Origin: Methylococcales bacterium
GTDB lineage: Bacteria > Pseudomonadota > Gammaproteobacteria > Methylococcales > Methylomonadaceae
Reading direction: 5' to 3'
DNA: 55,749 bases
Assembly: GCA_003584865.1 (NCBI GenBank)
Contig: QVQE01000147.1
Span: 1 to 55,749, forward strand
A program made the translations under genes and the position numbers. The number at the start of each line of letters is the position of its first letter. The first letter of the stretch is position 1. Below are positions 50,482 through 55,749 of the stretch, one piece after another. The notes under the pieces were generated by a model. It was not told the DNA's origin. It searched no databases and saw nothing but the letters and a program-made list of their open reading frames with translations.

Positions 50482-51588
50482 TCAGTCTCGACTTATTATG
50501 CATTTTATAATTCTAACCATTGGCTTTCTAAGCTGATTGCCATAATACGTGACCAAAGCCGATACCATCAATGGAATTAAAAACATCATCATATTCGATT
50601 GAAAAGTATGCGATATTTTATAATAATCAGACAGTGCTGCAATACAGTGAATAATTGGGTAATGCACTGCGTAAATTGCAAAGGTTCCCAATGCAAGAAC
50701 TCTATTCAGTCTATATAGCATGTTAGGCATACGATCATCACTAATCCGTTTAAAAATATTATAAGTCGCTAAAAAATTTAAAATAATCAATAAACTCAAA
50801 AAATAATAATCTAAAAAAAGACCAGAATGACCCAGGCTACTTATAAATGTATTTTGTTTTTTAAATACAAGATCAGTGAAATATGACGACATCAAACCTT
50901 CACCACAATACGATTTATAGGTGATGTATAACAGTACTGAGAGTACAAATAATATTATCGATGTGATGAGTGAGAGCTGTGTTTTGATTACATAGTTATA
51001 TAGATAGTATCCACTGAGCCAAATTGGAAAGAGAATTAGAATTTTAGGACCCGCGATTAAGCATAAAAGCATAAACAACAGCTTTCGGTGTTTAACATTA
51101 AATCCAATCGCTACGAAAATGGCATAAAAAAACGCCTCATAACCTAAAGACCAAAAGGGACCATTTGAAAAAGCACCCACATCAAAAAACCACAACTGAT
51201 TTAGCAGTAATAAATTAACGCCGAGTCGTGGAATAAAGTGAGAATCATTAAACCACCAAGCTCCTTGATAATAATCAGGATTTATAGCCTGACCCAATTG
51301 ATCACACATTAATGTAATTAATAAAGCTGGCCAAGCGATAGATAATAATCTGGAAATTCTAGCCGAAACATATTCCGTCAACGCTGATTCACGCCTTTTG
51401 ACAACATCAGAAATAATAAAACCAGATAAAACGAAAAAAACCATTACGGCATCTGGACCAAGCCCAGGTAAATGAGTAGCACCAAAAATAGAACCAACCA
51501 AATATTCGTAATTTAAATGCCCCACAAAAACAATTAATGCAGCAAATAGTCTAACGAAATCAAGATAAGCGGAGTTAAATTTATTCAT
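50482..51588 (-). CDS. Acyltransferase family 3 (OafA-like)
   Basis: NSAYLDFVRLFAALIVFVGHLNYEYL...GPDAVMVFFVLSGFIISDVVKRRE...ARISRLLSIAWPALLIT. Confidence 0.92.
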   Translation of the reverse strand: MNKFNSAYLDFVRLFAALIVFVGHLNYEYLVGSIFGATHLPGLGPDAVMVFFVLSGFIISDVVKRRESALTEYVSARISRLLSIAWPALLITLMCDQLGQAINPDYYQGAWWFNDSHFIPRLGVNLLLLNQLWFFDVGAFSNGPFWSLGYEAFFYAIFVAIGFNVKHRKLLFMLLCLIAGPKILILFPIWLSGYYLYNYVIKTQLSLITSIILFVLSVLLYITYKSYCGEGLMSSYFTDLVFKKQNTFISSLGHSGLFLDYYFLSLLIILNFLATYNIFKRISDDRMPNMLYRLNRVLALGTFAIYAVHYPIIHCIAALSDYYKISHTFQSNMMMFLIPLMVSALVTYYGNQLRKPMVRIIKCIISRD

Positions 51589-51684
51589 ACTTGTATTGGA
51601 CTTAAAAGAGTAATGTTAGCTAACTAAACGTTATGGGGAGTCAACACGCTTCAATTTTTTGCACAGTTGAATTCGAGATCCCCC

Positions 51685-52785
51685 CTAACGAACAGTAACC
51701 CTAGTAGAGTTTGTTTTTTTTCCAAAAAAAAGGGGCTTAAGTAGTTTTTGTAGATTTCTTTCTATAAAATAATAAAAAAAACAACCCGCAAGAAAGGTGC
51801 ATATAAATAATGCAATGGTACCAGGCAAGGTATGTAAATATAACGCCAGATTAAATTTTTCAGCTAGCTTAAGTAAAAAACCCAACACGGTGTAATGAAC
51901 CAGATAAATTGAATATGAAGCGTCTCCAAAAAATACTAATAATGATGGAATAGTGCTCTTCAAGTATAGAGATCCTAAAACTAAAAGAGCCGATGGGATA
52001 CCTAATAGGGACATTCTATCAATATGATCAGCAATTGGACCCTCCTTTAAAACGGGCATAGCAATCAAAAGTACCAGCCCAGCCCAAAAAGCTAATGCCC
52101 CATATTTGAAATAGGGTATTTTTTTGTAGAAAAAAGCGACCAGACAACCGAAATAAAATTCAATTATTAAGGGACTTAACAATGTATTTAATATTAGCGA
52201 ATCAGTCTCAAAGTTTGAAAATTCAAAACCTAAAATAACCACGCCCCAAATAACAAAGAAAGCATGCATATATTTTGGACTTTTAAAATAAGTCAATGAA
52301 AATACAATATAAAAAATAACCTCATACGATAATGTCCATGCCACATGGACTATATATTTTTTTTGAGGCAATAATAATAATGAGCCGATAATATTGCTTA
52401 TTTCCAGCCTGTATCCTGACTGTTCTGATGGCGCAACAACAGCCATTGCAATCATAAAAACCGTAAAAAAAATATAAATCGGATAAATTCGAAAAGCCCT
52501 TTTCTTTAAAAATTGCAGCGTAGTTTCTTGACCAAATTTTGAAGTGTGCAGGATGATGAAACCGCTTAGCACAAAGAAAATATCTACCCCTAACGAACCC
52601 GGTAAAAATAATTCATTTAACCAGGTGTAATCAAGTTTTGCAGTCAGAATTTGAGTTTCATGGTGTAAAATGACAGCAATTGCTGCAAATCCCCTAATCA
52701 TTTGCAATGAATCAATTCTTGATGATAATTTTTTTAATTCCATAATATTCGCTAACATTAAAACTGTCGAAAAACCAAAAAACAA
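51685..52785 (-). CDS. Acyltransferase family 3 (OafA-like)
   Basis: SRIDSLQMIRGFAAIAVILHHETQIL...LGVDIFFVLSGFIILHTSKFGQETTLQFLKKRAFRIYPIY. Confidence 0.93.
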   Translation of the reverse strand: MFFGFSTVLMLANIMELKKLSSRIDSLQMIRGFAAIAVILHHETQILTAKLDYTWLNELFLPGSLGVDIFFVLSGFIILHTSKFGQETTLQFLKKRAFRIYPIYIFFTVFMIAMAVVAPSEQSGYRLEISNIIGSLLLLPQKKYIVHVAWTLSYEVIFYIVFSLTYFKSPKYMHAFFVIWGVVILGFEFSNFETDSLILNTLLSPLIIEFYFGCLVAFFYKKIPYFKYGALAFWAGLVLLIAMPVLKEGPIADHIDRMSLLGIPSALLVLGSLYLKSTIPSLLVFFGDASYSIYLVHYTVLGFLLKLAEKFNLALYLHTLPGTIALFICTFLAGCFFYYFIERNLQKLLKPLFFGKKTNSTRVTVR

Positions 52786-53069
52786 ATAGAAGTTTATTAT
52801 AAAAATTTGTTTAATTTAACCTAATGCTATCACTATGTTCGGCTATACCCATTCCTAGTCATCTTAACGTCATTTTTAACTTGTCTTTCAGTTATAATAA
52901 CTTAATAATCTAATAAAGATAAATACAATAATGCATTTATGGCTCCTCAAAATAACAATCTACTTGAACATCTTGTAGGTTAAGATCAATAAAAATCGTA
53001 TTTATTTTAAATAATACCTGTTTACTTGTAGATAATTGTATCAAGTTACTTTTGCAAAGGAGTTATCCC

Positions 53070-53828
53070 ATGAGTTTTAATCCCCACACCCAAGAAAAAG
53101 TTTTTGATGTCTTTCATAGATTTTACGTCATAAACCTTCCAAGTCGTTCTGATCGGCGTCAGGCTGTATTATCTGACTTAGCCAGAGCAGGTATCCCAGC
53201 TAATGATCCTAAGCTTCGAATTTTCTCTGCTGTACGACCTATCGATAAGGGGGATTTTCCTAGTATCGGCGCTCGTGGATGTTATATGAGCCATCTGGGT
53301 GTCCTTCAAGCGGCTCTTTCTGAAGGCATTGAAAATGTACTCCTCATAGAAGATGACCTTGCGTTAGAGCCTGCCGCTTTGCGTCCACAACCCCAGTTAG
53401 TTGAGATGCTTCGTAATGGAGACTGGGATTTTGCTTACCTCGGCCATGTGAAAAACAGTGATACTCCCAATGGACAACCTACTTGGCAACTCACTGATCA
53501 ACCGCTGGTATGCGCCCATTTAGTAGCCTTCAACAAAAGAATATTACCGGCTCTAGTAAACTATCTAGAAACCTGCCTAGAACGCCCAGAAGGTCATCCT
53601 GATGGTGGACCAATGCATGTAGATGGCGCCTACACCATGTTTCGGAAACAAAATCCAGAAACTAAAACACTCATTTGTATGCCGTCCTTGGGTAACCAGC
53701 GCAGTTCCCGTAGTGACATCTATAGCAATCGATGGTTCGACCGCCTCCCTATATTTCGCCAAGCGGTTGGGCTGACACGTAACATCATTAACCACATCCG
53801 AAGACTACATCGATTTAGCCGGCAATAA
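53070..53828 (+). CDS. Glycosyltransferase family 25 (LPS biosynthesis-like)
   Basis: FYVINLPSRSDRRQAVLSDLARAGIP...GARGCYMSHLGVLQAALSEGIENVLLIEDDLAL...AHLVAFNKRILPALVNYLE...HVDGAYTMFRK; ATG at 53070 after aaggagttatccc. Confidence 0.88.
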   Translation: MSFNPHTQEKVFDVFHRFYVINLPSRSDRRQAVLSDLARAGIPANDPKLRIFSAVRPIDKGDFPSIGARGCYMSHLGVLQAALSEGIENVLLIEDDLALEPAALRPQPQLVEMLRNGDWDFAYLGHVKNSDTPNGQPTWQLTDQPLVCAHLVAFNKRILPALVNYLETCLERPEGHPDGGPMHVDGAYTMFRKQNPETKTLICMPSLGNQRSSRSDIYSNRWFDRLPIFRQAVGLTRNIINHIRRLHRFSRQ

Positions 53829-53898
53829 AACAACCGCTAATAAAAACATAGCGATATCATAGATCAGATGACACCATTCTGAGTTGAACCCCTGATTT

Positions 53899-55290
53899 CT
53901 AAATGACTTTCCTAAATTTAAATAAGCGAGCATCGATTGGCGTTTTAGTTTTGCTATTGCTGTTGCCTTGATCACCATCCCAAGTACTGGTTCTTAAATA
54001 AGCATCGGATAAGCCAGTAATGATAAAAAACATCGTGCAACTCTGTAACATCATAGCAACCGTTGCAGTAGCGATGAAGTACATTAAATAAATTGCCGCC
54101 AAAGTAAAAGCCAGTGAACTCCCTCTTGGCTCAGCGAAGGGTTGAGCCATTCCATGCCTAATCAGTCTTACCATCATCACAAAAATAATGCCTAATATTA
54201 CAGAAACAGCGATGATGCCATGATTCAGATAGACCAGTAAAAAATTATTATCGATAGACTCTGCCCCTGGAACGTCGGGAAAATGCATCAAGCCCCAACC
54301 AAACCACAAGTGTTCAGCTGCAATCTCCATATATATTTCTATTAATTCATAACGATAACATGCGGTTTCTTGATTGGCATCCAGGGCATTTGCTCGACCA
54401 ACTGATGCATAATTTAAGAAGGCTCCTAACGCAGGAATACCGACAGCTACCATTACTATTAGAACAACAGTCATAGCCAAACCGCGATTTTTAAAGCGCC
54501 CAATAATAACAAGAGCGGCTCCGATAATACCCGCTAACCATTGACCCTTGCCTAATGTTGAAAGCACCCCACCCAACATCATTAAGGTAAAAACTTGCGT
54601 AGGACTGAACCAAGGTACCCAAGCTAATTGTTTGATTTTAACTGGCCAAGCCTCTGACCATTGTAACCATCGTTGAAATCGATAACCTACGGCCATAATA
54701 ACGCCATCCACCAAGCAATGCCCATAAGGCCCCGATGCTCGCGCCAAACCGAAACGAAAAGTGGTAATCCAGCCACTACCTTGCCCAGGAAAAAATCTAG
54801 CGAGTAGTAACTGCCACAAGTTAATACCCATTTTATTCTCGTATACGTTACAGATAAAAACCACACATAAACACAACACAACGCTCTTGACAAAGTCGTA
54901 TCGTAAATTAAAGGGTTCAACCAGACTTTTTGCAAAAATATAAGGGAAAAGCACTGAGGTCAATTCATTAAACATTAAGTTTTGCGCGTCTGAGTAACCT
55001 AGAGCCAAATACTGGGAGATAGAGACTGAAAGCGCATAAACAACAACCACAACATCTGTATAACTAAATCGATAACCTGGCGAACCCTTCATTATAAATA
55101 CGGCAAACAGTGCCACTGAGGAAGCCTGACTAAAAGTTGGATCTGGAATCCCCGGCGTTACCGCTTGAAAATAATCAGGTAATAACAGTAAGATAGGCAT
55201 ATAAGCATATATAAAAGCTTTCTGCACTGACTGTCCTTGTGCAACGCGATAAGTCCATATTCCAGCCAAATATATGATGAACGATAACAT
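53899..55290 (-). CDS. O-antigen ligase/polymerase-like EPS membrane protein
   Basis: Multi-TM protein; ...CYRYELIEIYMEIAAEHLWFGWGLMHFPDVPGAESIDNNFLLVYLNHGIIAVSVILGIIFVMMVRL is typical of Wzy_C/O-antigen ligase proteins. Confidence 0.8.
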   Translation of the reverse strand: MLSFIIYLAGIWTYRVAQGQSVQKAFIYAYMPILLLLPDYFQAVTPGIPDPTFSQASSVALFAVFIMKGSPGYRFSYTDVVVVVYALSVSISQYLALGYSDAQNLMFNELTSVLFPYIFAKSLVEPFNLRYDFVKSVVLCLCVVFICNVYENKMGINLWQLLLARFFPGQGSGWITTFRFGLARASGPYGHCLVDGVIMAVGYRFQRWLQWSEAWPVKIKQLAWVPWFSPTQVFTLMMLGGVLSTLGKGQWLAGIIGAALVIIGRFKNRGLAMTVVLIVMVAVGIPALGAFLNYASVGRANALDANQETACYRYELIEIYMEIAAEHLWFGWGLMHFPDVPGAESIDNNFLLVYLNHGIIAVSVILGIIFVMMVRLIRHGMAQPFAEPRGSSLAFTLAAIYLMYFIATATVAMMLQSCTMFFIITGLSDAYLRTSTWDGDQGNSNSKTKTPIDARLFKFRKVI

Positions 55291-55294
55291 CTGC

Positions 55295-55749
55295 TTAAGA
55301 TCTAACTACTCGTGCAGGAATACCTACAGCTACAGCCCCTGCGGGTATGTTTTTGGTAACAACGGCATTTGCACCGATAACAGCACCTTCTCCAATAGTA
55401 ACTCCACCTAAAATAGTGACTCCACGCCCAATCCATGCATTTCGACCAATATGAATTGGCCTGCCAAGATGACCACTATGCCGCACTGAACTACCGGGTA
55501 TTACGCGATGATTAGCATCTCTCACACTGGAGTATTCACCCATCATTACCCCATCCTCCAGAATAATTTCAGCAAAAGCCACTAGATGCACGCCACGTGA
55601 CAAAACCACATCATTGCCAATTTTAATGCGACCTTCCTCTTGTGTTTCCAAATAAAGATCACGGTATAAATACAGGTTTTCACCTAACTCTATTCGTCGA
55701 GTACCCTGTAACTCAGGCATGCTTAATACGACTGCGGAAGGATGCAATG
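55295..55749 (-). CDS. Hexapeptide-repeat acyltransferase (may extend beyond the right edge)
   Basis: GNDVVLSRGVHLVAFAEIILEDGVMMGEYSSVRDANHR...IHIGRNAWIGRGVTILGGVTIGEGAVIGANAVVTKNIPAGAVAVGIPARVV. Confidence 0.9.
   Translation of the reverse strand, partial: LHPSAVVLSMPELQGTRRIELGENLYLYRDLYLETQEEGRIKIGNDVVLSRGVHLVAFAEIILEDGVMMGEYSSVRDANHRVIPGSSVRHSGHLGRPIHIGRNAWIGRGVTILGGVTIGEGAVIGANAVVTKNIPAGAVAVGIPARVVRS

Noticed and set aside
1-55749. tRNA or rRNA genes
   Set aside because: No tRNA cloverleaf-like or rRNA sequence was recognised by eye; a tRNAscan-SE/Infernal run would be needed to exclude them.

Overview
The window is a chromosomal segment that looks gammaproteobacterial, methanotroph- or Methylococcales-like from gene content and style; taxonomy was not computed. 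Positions 1-13.8 kb are mostly housekeeping: rlmL, an FKBP-type PPIase, a lytic transglycosylase-like lipoprotein, an AmmeMemoRadiSam trio, parC, an acyl-CoA thioesterase, the rpsP-rimM-trmD-rplS operon, ffh and a CcsA/YpjD-like gene. Positions 14.4-21.3 kb hold a signalling block: a CheB-CheR-PAS fusion, a hybrid histidine kinase and a FixL/FixJ-like pair. Positions 21.7-28.4 kb hold an MCE/Mla-type lipid transport operon translationally coupled to a SWIM/SNF2 helicase, followed by alr and dnaB. From about 31 kb to the right edge lies a large exopolysaccharide locus: STAS plus anti-sigma kinase genes, phosphoglycosyl transferases, many glycosyltransferases, a flippase, an MBOAT/AlgX-like acetylation pair, two acyltransferase-3 proteins, a GT25 and an O-antigen ligase/polymerase-like protein. 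The most unusual signals are: (1) a 42-bp-period tandem array at 50003-50353 that forms serial 11-bp-stem hairpins with a compensatory base change and AGGA-bearing loops on the minus strand; (2) a 265-bp direct repeat (identical except for one 11-bp indel) flanking a 1.6-kb cassette with a PEP-CTERM-type protein and truncated exosortase-locus fragments; (3) three consecutive genes with bacterial-sugar-transferase-like domains, of which only the middle one keeps the Asp-Glu motif. All calls are from reading the sequence and the ORF translations; no searches were run.
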